Origin: Strobilurus pachycystidiatus
Lineage: Eukaryota > Basidiomycota > Agaricomycetes > Agaricales > Physalacriaceae
Assembly (NCBI GenBank): GCA_019915135.1
Contig: JAHLMK010000002.1
Coordinates: 2,356,001-2,420,000 of the forward strand
Length of the DNA: 64,000 bases
Reading direction: 5' to 3'
Shown here: one piece after another, positions 17,434 through 35,717 of the stretch
Layout: every line of letters begins with the position of its first letter
How positions within the stretch are numbered: the stretch's first letter is position 1
Position numbers and translations under genes: made by a program
Notes under the pieces: generated by a model
The model's database searches: none
Told to the model about the DNA's origin: nothing
What the model saw: the letters and a program-made list of their open reading frames with translations, nothing else

Positions 17434-20400
17434 CTATTCATGTTCATAGCCAGTGCGTAAGATGGGTACATTTCCGGACCCCATTTCCAAAGCGTTACCT
17501 TGTCGTATGATTTCGTTATACGTGGCCTGAGCCCGTGTAAGTGTCTGATGTGCTGAGTTCATCCTTCTGAAAGACGGCTCAGAACCTAAGCGCTCGTATG
17601 TAGCTCGAGCCTCATCAAAACCCCTACGAACCCGTTGTAATCGTTCCGCTGCTGCTACAAGTTTAGCATTGTAGACTTCGATCAGTGCATCCAGCGCCTG
17701 GATGTGTTTGTGGCGGCGATGAACTTCTAGACAATCAGCTGATATCCACCGGAAGGCTGAGATAAACCTACACCGTCTTCGGAGAGCCTGCATTGAGTTC
17801 TGAGCGGGGTGCGCGGCCTGATATGATGCGCGTATGCCATACTTTTCGTAGCTCTACAATGGGAGTTTGAGTTTCGGTTACAAGATGACAAGAGTCACTA
17901 CACTCACATGTAGCGTTGAGAATATCATAGTATTGAAGCTTTCGCCATTACTGATTCCGCTGACCAGAGTGGAGCCCTTTCCTTCCAAGTTCGCATTCTG
18001 ATGAACAATCTCAGCAACATTAGAGTCCGGAGGGGATGCGACCCAGATATATCTGTTGATAGAACTGCGTTCCCAGCACAATCCTTCGAGGACAAACTGT
18101 CCGTTCAACTTGTTGTCGACCCAATCTATTCCCAAGGATATATCACTATTGCGTTCACGGTTCAAGTTTAGATCAGATACATACCTTTGCCTGTTTGACC
18201 ACCTTGTATACGGATAGCCTCCAGGGCACCCTCAAAGTCTGGATGTTCGACACAAGCCAGACTACGCATGATGTTACGAACGTCCTCGGTGACAGCACTT
18301 GTACGGATGTTTCGGTAGAAATGGACTACGCATGCGCAAAAAATTCGATGAAGATGGTCATTGATGTCAAGATCCCATAGTGTTAGGGTAGGATTGGCAA
18401 AGTCAGCACGATTGGAAACACGAAGTGCGCATTTCCTCAAGTATTTGCCGAGACCTGTTCGAATGGTTAGTCCATCGCGAACATCATCACTGTTCAATCC
18501 AACCTTTTGCTTGACCAGGATGCTGATCAGCCGTCCAGGAAAGAATGACTTTTTGATAATCCTCGGGCGAAGACGCGTGAATGTGATAAAATCGCATGCG
18601 CTGTCCAATGTCTTCATATAAGATGTCGTCAATGTCCTCAAAGATTCGAAAGTGAGCCTCTGCACTTTCAGAGGTGACGAAGACCCGACAGAAAGTAAGA
18701 CCTAAATAATGTCAATAGGGCTGTGAGGCGAGAAGCACCAATACTGACTCTGATGATTGTCCGCATCCCAAGTTGACATTTCGAATTCCATGAAGCCTTG
18801 GACGCGTTTGAAGGCAATGTCACTCTGTAGGTGACTGGCAGCTGCAAGTCTGCGACTGCCCTCCGGGGCCATGCAGATGATGATCTTGATGGACTTCTCC
18901 GTGTGGTCTTCGTCATCTTCATACTCTCGCATTGTTGTAGGGTTTAACTCGATGACACGGCGTATGTACCGCTCGTTTGGTGGTAGACAGTCATCCTGGG
19001 TGACCTTGAGATGTATGGCACCTGTCACGAAGTAAGGTTGACGAGAGATTGTTATTTTGATGAACTCACCGTTCCAGCCCGTTCCTTGCGGATGCCAGAT
19101 CCGTTTCGCCTGGTTGATATATGTCCGTACATGAGCGCGATTTGCCAGAGAGATATGAAGATCGCTCAGCAAAGGTATTCGCTTATCCGGAAAGGCGTCC
19201 TTTAGTTGGCCGACCAGAAAAGGGTCACGTAGAAACCTTCGCGGAGTAAGATCGGCCAACTTGGGACCCATTCGTTCGAACATCTTGAAGAGTGCGTCCC
19301 GGATGCGTGGAGGTGTGCGTTGGGGGAGGGGAATTGGGTGTTCGTGTACGCCTTTGATGATAATGAGAACATAGGGACAATGCTGGCGGTACTCTTCCAG
19401 CGGTTCAAACATCCGAAAGGTGACCGCACAAGCTAAGCGTATCAGGGCAGGTTGGTATAGATCCCCCATTGCATCGCGATGGTCGAAAGCTAGAGAGGAA
19501 TCAGTAAACATCTGCTGTTCAGATAAGCGAATAAGGCCTACGACAGACGACCGATTTGGCCGAAACATTAGCGATTGTGGGGCACGAGACAAGAGGTCCA
19601 TAGCCGCGTTCTGCTGCAATTCCTTCAAGTCGTTCAATTTCTTCTTGGTCTTCTTCAAACACGGCCTCGATGTACTCCTCATCATAAGAGCCGTCTAACG
19701 CCATACACATGTGGTCTTTTGTGGCGACACTGTAGAATTCACAGCTGTAGAACTCAGTAAATAAGCAGATAGTGGGGACAAGGAAGCAAAAACTTACGCA
19801 ATCAAAGGCGTACCGTCGTCACACCACGTCAGCTCCAAACGACCAGGACAACGCTCGTATGCAAACGTGTAGCCTCGCCGAATGAAATTGTTGTGTTCGT
19901 TCACGGCATCAACAGCCGCTTGTTCAACAGGTGTTCGGTTAGGTATGTCTTGAAGCGGTCCACGACAGCCTGAGCGGCGTAATGCCGTCAAAAGTGCAGC
20001 AGACTTGCGAAACAGCGTATGGAATGGTGACGCCTGGTGTTGGCGGATTGTGCGGTCAACAGCAAGCCGTCTTTCAACGTCGTCTCGCGTTGCACATGTG
20101 TGGGGTGCTTGGAGATGCAACATATTCCCGGCAGGGCAAACTTTCGAGCCTTGACCTAGATGAATAGGTAAGTCTCAGACTTTGGGCTCGAGAAGAACTG
20201 ACATGTATAACTGCTTATCGTGCAAGGAATTGGCTGTCCCGTTATGGTGTGAGTGAGTAGTTCACAGGTTTTTGGATGGTTACGGTCACTCCTGCCGGAA
20301 GGTTCGCCACGGGAATACGCAAAGTCCAACATAGGGTTTCGCCAGTCTTTGTGATCCAGACGAAATTTGTAGCCTACAGGATTTGGCGCGCTAGTCTCCG

Positions 20401-20731
20401 GGAGTTCGATGTACGCAGACGTGTGATCAAGATGATGTAGCTTGGAGAGCGTGGTTCGTGTAGAGAAATAGATGTTGTGTTCTGTGAGAGACGGAGTAGA
20501 CTCTGTCTGAAATGTGGTCGCCAGATTCTTGAGCTGGAATGCGGGTTCCTCAGTACGACGCTCAGACGGCTCAATAGCATCGAGGAATGACAGAAGATTA
20601 TTATAGACGTCTGGGGGTACACGAGTGTGGCGGTATTGTTCCAGCAATGGGGTAATGTCTTGCCAAAGGGGCTCTGCATCTTCATCCGGGGCTGGATTGA
20701 GTAGCGAACGAATTGACATATGATCCGACAT
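17434..20731 (-). CDS. MULE-like DDE transposase or transposase-derived protein (nine exons, intact)
   Basis: Exons 20731-20203, 20155-19798, 19744-19542, 19489-19070, 19021-18749, 18701-18504, 18454-18185, 18125-17908 and 17853-17434 join to 962 residues without a stop. The N-terminal part has Cys/His features resembling the WRKY-GCM1 class often joined to MULE transposases (YTCQGSKVC; CPYVLIIIKGVHEHP with H-x-H). The core shows candidate acidic residues in order: D in LQSDIAFKRV, D in WTADQHPGQAKGLGKYL, then C-x2-H in CACVVHFYRNI and E in SNVAEIVHQNAN. The C-terminus is a charged helical region. It would act in the nucleus on DNA. No terminal inverted repeats were found, so it may be domesticated or a single-copy relic. 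The family assignment is by motif order only. Confidence 0.7.
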
Positions 20732-21793
20732 TCCTAAAACATACAGGTGAGTTCAAGACAAAGGTTAATGGTTAGCAGGACGCACCAGCGCGCCCATACA
20801 GACGGCATTGTCCAGACCCGATGAAACTTCGCAGCCCACAAGACCGATTCCAGCGCCCCGCTCCTTGCAAGTCTCCGCCAGCTCCCCGCGCTCTCCGTTC
20901 CAGGAGTACACTTTCCAATGCCCGCGTCTATTTGCGCCTAATCGTTCCCCATAAGTCTGTGAGTCCCTCCGTGTCCAGCGCCCATCCGAGGACTTGATGA
21001 GCACGCCCTTGAACTTGACACATATCCGTCGTGACACTGGGAGGTAGAGGTTCAGGTATATTGGATTAAAAAATTACTAAGGTGTCACATGTGCATGCAA
21101 CTAAAGAGGAAGGAGGCGGCTGCAAGCGGGAGGTCGGGATTCAGTTACCGGATAGACCGGCCCAGGACCTTTACGGCTGGGCTCCGTCATCTCACGGGCG
21201 TCATTCCGCAAGAAGCCCAGGCACCGGAGATACCAGTTTACTGCATCCAGTCCGCAAGCCCATATCAAGGACAAAAAGCATATCATTGAGAATCAACACG
21301 TTGCACGCCACATGTTGCTTGACAACTATTCTTCCCAGAGTTTCCGCCGCCGACGACAGCACCCTGTGCCGAGGCGGATGATCTTTGCAATGACCCCAGT
21401 GTCGCGTATGAGTCTTATCTCTGCTAAAAGTTGTGAAACAGACTAGGGTCTTGTCCGGTCTTGAACATCAATTTGTACTATTCGGGAGACTGGGCAGCGG
21501 TATCAAGCCGCCCCCGCTGATTCAAGCGCGCGCCGCGTATAGAGGGGAATGTCAGAGGTTACTATTACAGTATCTACAGCGAGGCCGAGTTAAGGCAGAT
21601 TACTTGGTGACGAAAGCATGACGACAGACCAATATATACATATGGTTGGTCTATGCGAGGCAAGAGGATAACATCGATAGCGAGACGTCGAGCGGGATAT
21701 GGTTCGTAAGTATGAGGTGCAAAAAGACGATTTGGTCACCAAGTGGACCATGAATCGTCTCTCACGCACAGGAACAGAGCGCGAGCGCCAATG
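20732..21793. other. Intergenic region, no supported gene
   Basis: A TTTTAG acceptor just upstream of 20731 suggests a 5'-UTR exon of the MULE-like gene. A 90-codon minus frame (21037-20765) ends in a good GTGCGT donor but its phase does not fit the next exon, so it is not called. Nothing else is supported. Confidence 0.5.
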
Positions 21794-23310
21794 TTAAGAT
21801 GTTTCGCCGTCACGGAGCTTCCCATTTTTGGGATTCTTTCGCGCAGCGCCACGGCGACTTTCAGAAGGAAATTCGCACTTGAGGGACCTCCTTTGACACT
21901 GACTGACATGTAATGATCAGCACATGTCCGAGATGTTGAACGATAGCAATGGCACCATTGCTCACGCGGAGGTCACGGGCATAGAGGAAATGAAAGCAGA
22001 CAATTGACTCACTTGCATGCGTTGTCGGGGCCTCCGGGTACAGGAGGACCACAAGCAATCTTGCGCCCGCGGCAGAAGAGACAGGCCAAGACAGGCTTCT
22101 TTGTGCCCAGTCGGCGTGGGGTCTTCGTCACTGTCATCCCGGGAACGGAGTCTTGAGCTGAGCCAAGCTTCGGTGACAATGGTGAAGAATGAGGGGCGTT
22201 TCTGGATACTTCCCAAAACGACTCGTCCTCGACGTGAGAGAGTGCGGGGCTAGGATACGCTCCTACCGCCTCCGTCTCCACATCAGTTGTCAAGGGCGGT
22301 AGGGAATTGAGTCTACGCGTGGGACGCAGCTGAATCTGCGGCCAATGGTTTCCAGCAAGCGAAGACTGCAGATCTTTGTTATCGGTGGGCCTGGTAGGCA
22401 CTGTCGGCTGGGTCAGGAGAGGAGAAGATTCCGTGTCATCTTGGCTCAGATGATGTGGGGCATTATGGCCTGGAGCGGAGGTGATAAGGACGTCACTGTT
22501 CTGCACCTGCAGGCGCGTCTGGGGCAAATGACAACTTGTCTTAGGTTCAACAGTCTTCATTGAGCCAAGTGGGTCGGGAGGGTCGACGACGTCCTGCCGC
22601 ATCAAGTTGTGGGGTATCGGCATGTCCTGGGACTCCATTGAACGGTTCCTTTCTTTTTGCAAAGGAGCCGACGTTGTTCGATTCGCAAGAGACGATTCAC
22701 CGATGTCAGGGCACTGAGCAGTACAACAAATGAGGTGGGTGTGAACGTGTGATGATAAGGAAAACTCACGCTCAAAGCGCGGCCGCTTGGCACAAGCTGT
22801 GGAGGTGTATTAAGGGTGCCAGTAGCACGATGTAGATCGCTGTAAGCTAGTTGCCCATTATAAAGTGAGGGAGTCGTAAGTGTCGCCGATTGCGTCGTAG
22901 AGATACGAGAGTCGTTAAGGGATGCAGATGATTGGATCAAGAGATGTGCGTGGTATGCGGTGGGGGCAGACTGATAGCCAGAGTCAGAGAGGAAGCGGTA
23001 GTTTGGTGGTCGTGCTGCAGGGAACGTGGAGTAGAACAAATCATCTTGCTCTTTGACAGTGCGTGCAAAGAGTGTGAGAGGCTGGCCATCAGTTGGATCG
23101 ACCTAGTGGTGTGAGGAGGACACAATGAGCACGACGAACAGGCCCCATCGGATACATATATACCACAGAGGATTGCTCGTCATCCAAGATTTCGTGTGGT
23201 CGTGATGAGTCGGTACCCGACGCGCTAGACAACGACCCAGTCATGGACGTCTGATAGTCGTTGGGTGAGTCGTGGGAGGTAATCGTGGGATACGGGTATA
23301 CAGCATCCAT
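21794..23310 (-). CDS. Zn2Cys6 transcription factor with C-terminal zinc cluster
   Basis: Exons 23310-23164, 23102-22770, 22713-22013 and 21902-21794 give 429 residues. The binuclear zinc cluster is at about residues 375-412: ACLFCRGRKIACGPP, then a Cys before the last intron, then QCQRRSLKCEFP. The spacing is C-x2-C-x6-C-x10-C-x2-C-x6-C, with an intron between the fourth and fifth Cys. It is near the C-terminus, whereas most fungal members carry it near the N-terminus; some Agaricomycete regulators share this layout. The remaining 370 residues are Ser/Thr/Pro-rich and probably disordered, with no MHR domain. It should act as a sequence-specific nuclear regulator; targets are unknown. Confidence 0.88.
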
Positions 23311-23994
23311 CGAATAGTGTTAGCAGCAGGAGGTCGATTAGGTACTACAAAGGAGTCAGTTATAAACCGGTCACGGGCAACCCTGAGAGAAATCCACTGA
23401 CGAAGTTCGTCAAATGGGCTTATCGCACCCTAAGTATGCCGTAAATTGTGGACCTATACCAAGCTCCTTCTGACTCCGGGGGGTAAGTACTTACTACTCT
23501 GAACCGTGTGGGGCTCTCAGGAAGATGGGCAAGTTCCGGTAACGATCACTTTGATATTTCAGGGCGTTGAAAGAGGTTGAAAGAAGTGACAGCTAGTACA
23601 GAGCTAGTAACAGCATCTTGAGATACTAGACTCAGTCCCCTCCGAATCGTCTACAAGCTTTGTCAATGTTCAAGCTGTCATTCTGAAGATGCTGTGCTGG
23701 CAGTGTGTTAGGCATGAATTAAGACTGGATGTAGACGACCCTTTGTGACTTTGTCTACCTCACTTCAGCGCTTTGGGTGATCACCCGACTACTTAACCGA
23801 TTGAACGATTTGCACAACAATTGCACTCAGATTTAGAGAACCCGATTGGAGAGGGTTGAACGTTGAATATTGAAGAATCAGATTGGATCCTGCCAGTGCG
23901 CAAACAGGCCCAAGAACTCCTTGTTTAGTATCTGACTAAGGCAGAATAACGAATTCCGGGTCATTCGTCGTTGACTGTTTGCGTGGGACCAGGA
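23311..23994. other. Intergenic region, presumed promoter of the zinc-cluster gene
   Basis: AT-rich compared with its surroundings, no open frame of interest, no repeat recognised. Confidence 0.5.
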
Positions 23995-24003
23995 ACTGTC
24001 ACT

Positions 24004-24329
24004 AGTGGTCCTCAATTTTGTTTATTTCGCCCAGTTTATTTTTGATAACCCTGCCTATCCATGAGGGCCGCGCTGCGTCCGCATCCAGGTCGCGTCATTG
24101 ACCAGACTTTCTCTCACAGTAACTTTGCGTGTATGCCATCGTTTCTGTCCGTTCAAGTTGGGCCTCGGACTATTGATTTGGAACATTTGCGCGCGCAAAA
24201 AACCCCACTGACGAAGGACGAGGGCTTGGTCCACAGCTTACGATGGGAGATGACCCTGCTGAGGGCCTTGGAAAGTGCTCAGGGTTATCAAAAATAAACT
24301 GGGCGAAATAAACAAAATTGAGGACCACT
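24004..24329. mobile_element. MITE-like element with 50-bp terminal inverted repeats
   Basis: The left end (24004-24053) and right end (24280-24329) are near-perfect inverted repeats starting AGTGGTCCTCAATTTTG. The ends may extend about 9 bp further with mismatches, so the exact target duplication (perhaps ACT) is not settled. The interior is about 226 bp; its 78-codon frame covers most of the element and is probably not a gene. No transposase is present. Confidence 0.8.
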
Positions 24330-24508
24330 ACTGTCAGTCAATCGATATAAGTATGGTACGGGCGTGCGGCGGCAGCGCGGTCTGCTGCGGCCCGAGCGTC
24401 GTAGAGATCAACTCAGGGTTACTGCACGTTGTAGCCCCATGAGGCGCCGCGCTTGTAACAAGAGTTCATGTAATTGAGGAGATCCAGGTCGCCGTGGGCC
24501 CGTGGCCT

Positions 24509-24750
24509 GTGGTCCTCAATTTGTATCCGAGTTTTCTCGCCAACCCTGACACAGGGGGCATCCTCTGGGCGAACGCTGAGGCTGTCGCGGTGCAGTGCAG
24601 TGATGCGCTGTCTCGAGACCCAGTCTCAACGATGCGTTGTCGCCGTCGTATAGACGCTGGCCACAGTCCAGCCGCGCCCCAAGTCCCTGCCGCGGTAGTC
24701 TCTGCAGGGTCGGCAAAAACTAGAAAAGTCAACTCCAAATTAAGGATCAC
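24509..24750. mobile_element. Second, diverged copy of the same MITE family
   Basis: The left end (24509-24548) starts GTGGTCCTCAATTTG and ends AACCCTG. The right end (24705-24750), read on the other strand, starts GTGATCCTTAATTTGG and ends ACCCTG. Both resemble the terminal repeat of 24004-24329 but with many changes, so this copy is older. It is 180 bp away. Confidence 0.6.
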
Positions 24751-25926
24751 CAGTGACCAGGTGTGGCGTATGGTCAGTGTCGCTTAGGAAGTCAGATTCA
24801 TGTACGAAGATTTTAGGTTTTGAAATCGCGAGCGTGAGTATGTTTCGGAAGGAACTGAGAACTCATCATATGTACAACGATTAGAAGGTCCGAGGTGTTT
24901 CTCTGTACGTCTTTGTGTTCTAAACAGGTCCGAAGTGTGGTCCCAAGCCCACGGTAATTATTGAAAATTGGCTGTAGACGCGGTGATGGTAGACAGAAAG
25001 ACATGTCTTCAATGCGTTGCCTACAGATGTTCCAACACAATGTATAGAAAGGGAGGCTTATGAAGAGTTTTGATTCAACTCACTGGAGTGAGTCTCCGAC
25101 TTCGGGTTCTTGCCTCTTGGCACAGAAAATAGAAGGCAAATGCCAGTCTACAGTCTAGCCATATGTAGCCGTGATTACAAGTTGCCAGTTAACTTATCGT
25201 ATGAATCCGACGCCCGGGAGTGCCCTGAGCATCGAATCAATGAGTTCAAAGTTGCTGTCCGGCCCAAATCTAGACCTCCCTCGATTCGCGCAATATTCAA
25301 TTAAAGTCTGGCTCAAGCGAAGGGCATGTGAAGTCTTCAGGACAACAGTAACAGCCGCTTGCAGCCTTGAGCATTGACACCATGGCCAGGGTTGATGGAG
25401 AAGAAAATAAGCAAGAGCATCCCGGTGGCAACAATCGAGTTGATGGAATGCTGGCCCGAGTCATTCAATTGTCCAGGCCAAGTGCAGAATCAAGGACGAG
25501 AGTCACGAAACGCGGTGTCCTGGCAGTGTCAGTGTCAGTGTCAGTGTTCAAATTGAAGTTTGGCAAAGGCTGTTGAACGGCTATGTAATCAAAAGCGCCA
25601 CAGCCGGTTTGATTTTCTCACGTTCTTCAAACGGCCATGAACGCAATCGGAAACGTCCGTCCACTCTGCTGAGCCACTACGACCATGACGACCTTATTAG
25701 GAAAGACTCAAACTACGCTCAGCCGCCGCCAACGCCAAGCCTCTTGCCGCTCTCAGCGAACTGCTCAGTGTGGCGTATGGTCAGCTACACGTGACTTGTG
25801 ACAAACCGCCGAGCTCTGCCGAAGCCCGAAACATGGCCCAATTCGGATTGCGCGGCCGTCTCTTCTGTCCCACATCCTCTACACGCGTTGTCGCTGCTGC
25901 TGCCGCCGCCGCTGGCCATACCGACT
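24751..25926. other. Intergenic region, no supported gene
   Basis: Only short frames on both strands. A short TGTCAG repeat run is at about 25527-25545. The last 150 bp are the likely promoter and 5' UTR of the acyltransferase. Confidence 0.5.
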
Positions 25927-28147
25927 ATGCCAGCGACAGAAAATGACATCTTTGTACTGCACCGTATCATTCGCTATGTTGCAGGCTTAGCAGCCGCATC
26001 ATTCTTCACCGAAGTGCGTGTTGTTGGTGGGGAGAATGTGCCTAAGGAGGGACCAATCATAGTGTGCGCAACTTTTGGTTGATCCTCTCCCGAAATGACC
26101 TTCCAATAGTGCTGCAACGCACCATAACATGATGTTGGACCCCATCGTATTGTGTATGTTTCTCCACCCGCAACAAGAATCTTTTGTCTTATGTATTCAC
26201 CGCAGCCATGGGGTTCCCACACAGTCGAATACTGCATTACTGGAGTAAAGGTGCCCCAGACATTTGACATCTCTGCGCCCTCTAAACTCCGAATGCAGCT
26301 AGTCTATACGCGAATCCCGTCGTCCGGTATATCCTACTCTCCACCGGCAATATCCCGGTGGACCGAAAGTCCAAGGATCGTCAGGTCCTATTCAAAGGGA
26401 CATTCGAAGCTCTGTCTAAAGGTGGTGCTGTTGCACTCTTCCCGGAAGGGACCAGCTACACCGAACCGCGAATCATGCAAGTCAAGGATGGCGCGGCTTG
26501 GTCTGCACTTGAATTCTCAAAGTGGCTCAAACAGAACCCCGACAAGGCCCCCGCGCAGGGCGTTAAGATCATCCCAACCGCCATGGTCTACACGAACAAG
26601 TCCAAGTACAGGAGCAGCGTAGTCATGGAATTCGGGCGACCAATCTCAATGGATGATTATTTGGAGCAGTTCTTCGACGAGGCTGAGGGTTCTGCGAGAA
26701 CTGCCGTCAAGGCTTTGACGCGCACCATTGAGAACGAACTAGTCTCGGTCACCATCAATGCTCCTGACTGGTGAAAGACCTTCATTGATCCTATTTTCAA
26801 CAGTGTTCTAACTTCGGTATAGGGACACACTGTACGCAGCCCGAATGGCGCGCGATCTGATGTGGGAGGCGGACCGGTCAGTACCGTTAGACGAATTCAC
26901 CAACATCTCGCAAACGTGAGCTGTTGTTTCCGCGCTAACGCCCCAACATCTAATCTGTATGGTAGACTTGTCGACGTCTTCTCCACACCAAATGCCACCG
27001 CCAACTTCGTCTCAGTTCGTCGGGCTCTATTGGAGTACTACTCGCTCCTGCAGTCGACAAACCTGACCAACTCAGTGCTATCATCACTTCCCCTTCCGCG
27101 TACACTAGATCCCAACGTCGCTACCCCACTACCGAGCAGGGTCTATACCCTGCTGCTACTGTTGCGCGACTCTCTATCATCGCTCGCGAGATTACCCTTT
27201 TTCTTGTTCCCTGTCGTCGTACACATGCCTGTATACTTCATGGGTCGCTTAGGCGCGCGACTGGTTGAGGACGAAGAAGAAACTCAGGCGCAGAACAAGG
27301 TCACCTTCGGACTTTTGTCAATGTTGATGATATACCCGGCAGCATTCTTCTTTTTGTGGGCTCTTCTATGGTACACTCCTATCGGTGCCATTGCAGCGGG
27401 GTCAATCGTGTATTTGTTCGCGATTTACCACAACAGGCTGATTGATGGTGAGTACACCTTTGGTTCAGTGTTATCATCCGTTCTGATCCTTTGAGATAGG
27501 TAACTACGAACAGTCAGTATCATGGTCTGGACTCTTAGCTAATGATAAGATGCTGACCACCGATTAGTGCGAAACGTCTCTTGGCGACATGGCGTATTCT
27601 GGTCGGGGTTTGGGCGCCTAAGCGAATGGAGTTGTCTCTTGCTGCCTTATCGCAATACACAACTCCTGTTCTGCCCAAGGAGAATCCGTGGATCGATCGC
27701 CCTCGTACACCTGCCCCATCGACACCAATCGGTGAAGTCCACAAGGTGCTAGTCGACACCCCCGATCTCAACAAACACACGGAGCCTCCTGTTAAAACGC
27801 GCAGGAAGCGCCGTCCTCCTACGCGCCGCATCATGCGGCATGTTCTACGGGCACGCGTCGAGGCAGTGAAGGCGCTCGCTGGGTTCTTCGATCAGCTTGA
27901 GCGGGGAGGTTTGACCAGGAAGCTGACTGCGAGTACGCATTTGGCCAAGCGGTACGGATGGGAAACGGATGGAGAGGGTTGGCGTACGGCGGCCGAGGTG
28001 ACAAAGTATCTGAGGACGCGGGGTGCGAAGATTCCGTCTATCCAGGCGTCAATCGCGATCGACGCGGATTGGGCTGCGTTGAGTAGCGACGGGGAAGGCA
28101 GCACGCCCTTGGAGGATGGTAGCAGCACACAGGAGTCTTACTACTGA
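25927..28147 (+). CDS. Glycerol-3-phosphate acyltransferase (Sct1/Gpt2 family)
   Basis: Eight exons: 25927-26063, 26110-26153, 26206-26250, 26299-26770, 26823-26915, 26966-27447, 27500-27512 and 27568-28147 (621 residues). PlsC-type motifs are intact: block I THHNMMLD (H-x4-D), NIPVDRKSKD, and block III ALFPEGTSYTEP. At least three hydrophobic segments follow (residues about 345-450, including FFLFPVVVHMPVYFMG). NYEHAKRLLATWRILVGVWAPK leads to a basic C-terminal tail. The enzyme transfers an acyl chain to sn-1 of glycerol-3-phosphate at the ER, the first step of phosphatidate synthesis. Exon 7 is only 13 nt. The start was chosen as MPATENDIF because it precedes the first conserved region; 25798 in the same frame would add 43 residues. 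Confidence 0.92.
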
Positions 28148-28886
28148 GTAGAGTCTTATGACTTTTTCGTCGTCTGGGAATGGTCTCTGGATACTGCTTT
28201 TCCGATCACGTCTTCATGCATGTATCTTACGATCTTCTGGTGGAATCAGATCTCTCGTTCTTTGAGTAGGGAGGATGGTGCCTTCGAATTCACAATTCGC
28301 TACCGATCCAGTACGGTGATGTTGGGCCGTGGCTTACCGGAGTCTTCGCATGACTCTTCATACAATTGAAGGAAATTGAAGCATGTGGATGTACGGAACA
28401 TATCCCACAGCAATCGCATGCGCAGCGTTCTTCATTATGATGATAATCAACTACTTACAGTACACAAAGCTATGAAAGTCCGAAGATTGTCGGGACACGT
28501 ATGTAGTAGTACTACGTACAGTGTCGTTTGTATAGATTATTAGAAAGATGAGAATTGATATCAGTGTTCGTTCAAATTGGGTTTTGGGCAGTACACCCAG
28601 AGATTATGGGAGGATCGCGTGTACTTACAGCTAAAGGCTAAGCTGAGTGAGTGAAACGTCATATATAATGTACACGTCGGCTTCTAAGTGCCTGGTGCGC
28701 AACCAGGGCTGGTGCCACTTGGCACTGAGTCACTGACGTACCGACGCGGCAGCCTCGGCTTCGGCTTCGTTTCAGTGTTCATCGTCCTATATATACCAGG
28801 ACCTCGCAGATTCGTATGGCTTGAGAACCTACAGTCGACGCGCAGATCCATCGCCCATCGCGTCGAGAATCTCGCCCCGCAGAACG
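28148..28886. other. Intergenic region with promoter of the ABC transporter
   Basis: No gene. A TATATATA-like stretch at about 28787-28796, 90-100 bp before the start codon, is a plausible TATA element. Confidence 0.5.
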
Positions 28887-34735
<5,849 letters not shown>

Positions 34736-34982
34736 TTCATTGTGAATTGTCATACTACTCAGTTTCCATACATATAGTATTGCTCAATTATTACAAAACA
34801 CCCTTCACTCCGACTCTAATACCCGTACAGTTACTGCGCCTACATATAAAATAAAGAGGCGACTTGGGTCCTTGACAGCGATCTCAATGACTGTCAACCA
34901 TCTGACCGACCATGCACATGGTGAAGTGATAATGATAAATGAGCGAGTCCGTCTAGGCTGAAACTTCGCAGAACAAAACAAA

Positions 34983-35717
34983 ATGAGAACAAAACTAGGC
35001 TTGAGTCTTGGACGAACTTCAGTGATGTCAACCTGGACACCGGATCCCGACTTTGCCATCGACACGCCACGCCTGGTCATCACCCATTTCCTACCCGACT
35101 CGCTGGAACATTGTCAATGCCTTATTGATTTACACGCAACCCCGTTACATCTCGCACGCGTGGCTGCAGACCCAGCTTTGGCAGCGTGGAATATAGACAC
35201 GCTAGGAAAGGCGCGCGCCTTCATTGAGGGCCGAACAGCAAGCATCCACGCAGTGGACGGACATGGAGCGTATCTCGTTTCAGAGAAGACCGCGGCTGGT
35301 GGCGTTGGCCGCCCTGTCGGGTCCGTGGGCCTTTTCAGGAGTCGTCCCGAATGCGATCCCCAGACGCTGCTCCCATTTCCAGACGTCGGGTTGGCGTTCA
35401 CGGAGGCGGGCATGGGGAAGGGATATGCGACAGAGGCGGCGCGCGCCCTGATCGATTACGCGCGCGAGCACTGGGGTGTCACAGAGGTCGTCGGTATCAC
35501 ATCTCCGTCGAATATGGCGGCCAGACGGGTCATGGAGAGGCTTGGCATGGTAGACAAGGGCATCATGGAGCTGAGGATGTTTCCGGGCAAAGACAATGTC
35601 GTGTATGGTCCTCTAGAGCTTTCTGTAGATCTTCAAGATTATTGTGTGGTAAAGGTGCGTCGTAACGATATAATGTGGATCTGAGACTGATCTCTTCTTT
35701 CACAGACCGCCGGATGA
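34983..35717 (+). CDS. GNAT N-acetyltransferase, RimJ/RimL type
   Basis: A frame of about 233 residues starts at 34983 (ATG at 35025 is an alternative). It has the acetyl-CoA binding loop GMGKGYATEAARALIDYARE near residue 140 and the following VVGITSPSNMAARRVMERLG, the classic end of a GNAT fold. The start TPRLVITHFLPDSLEHC matches the RimJ/L style. It transfers acetyl from acetyl-CoA to an amine; the substrate is unknown. The end is uncertain: reading through gives a stop at 35684. Splicing GTGCGT (35655) to CACAG (35705) gives VVKTAG and a stop at 35717. The second is typical of this genome. Confidence 0.85.

Noticed and set aside
17434..20731. Assignment of this gene to the KDZ transposase class because of its TET/JBP neighbour
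   Set aside because: Motif order (H-x-H finger, D-D-E with C-x2-H) fits MULE-like proteins better; no KDZ-type feature was recognised.
20765..21037. 90-codon minus frame ending in a good splice donor upstream of the MULE-like gene
   Set aside because: Its phase does not match the next exon and no motif or homologue was recognised.
24061..24297. 78-codon plus ORF
   Set aside because: It lies wholly between MITE terminal repeats and shows no protein features.
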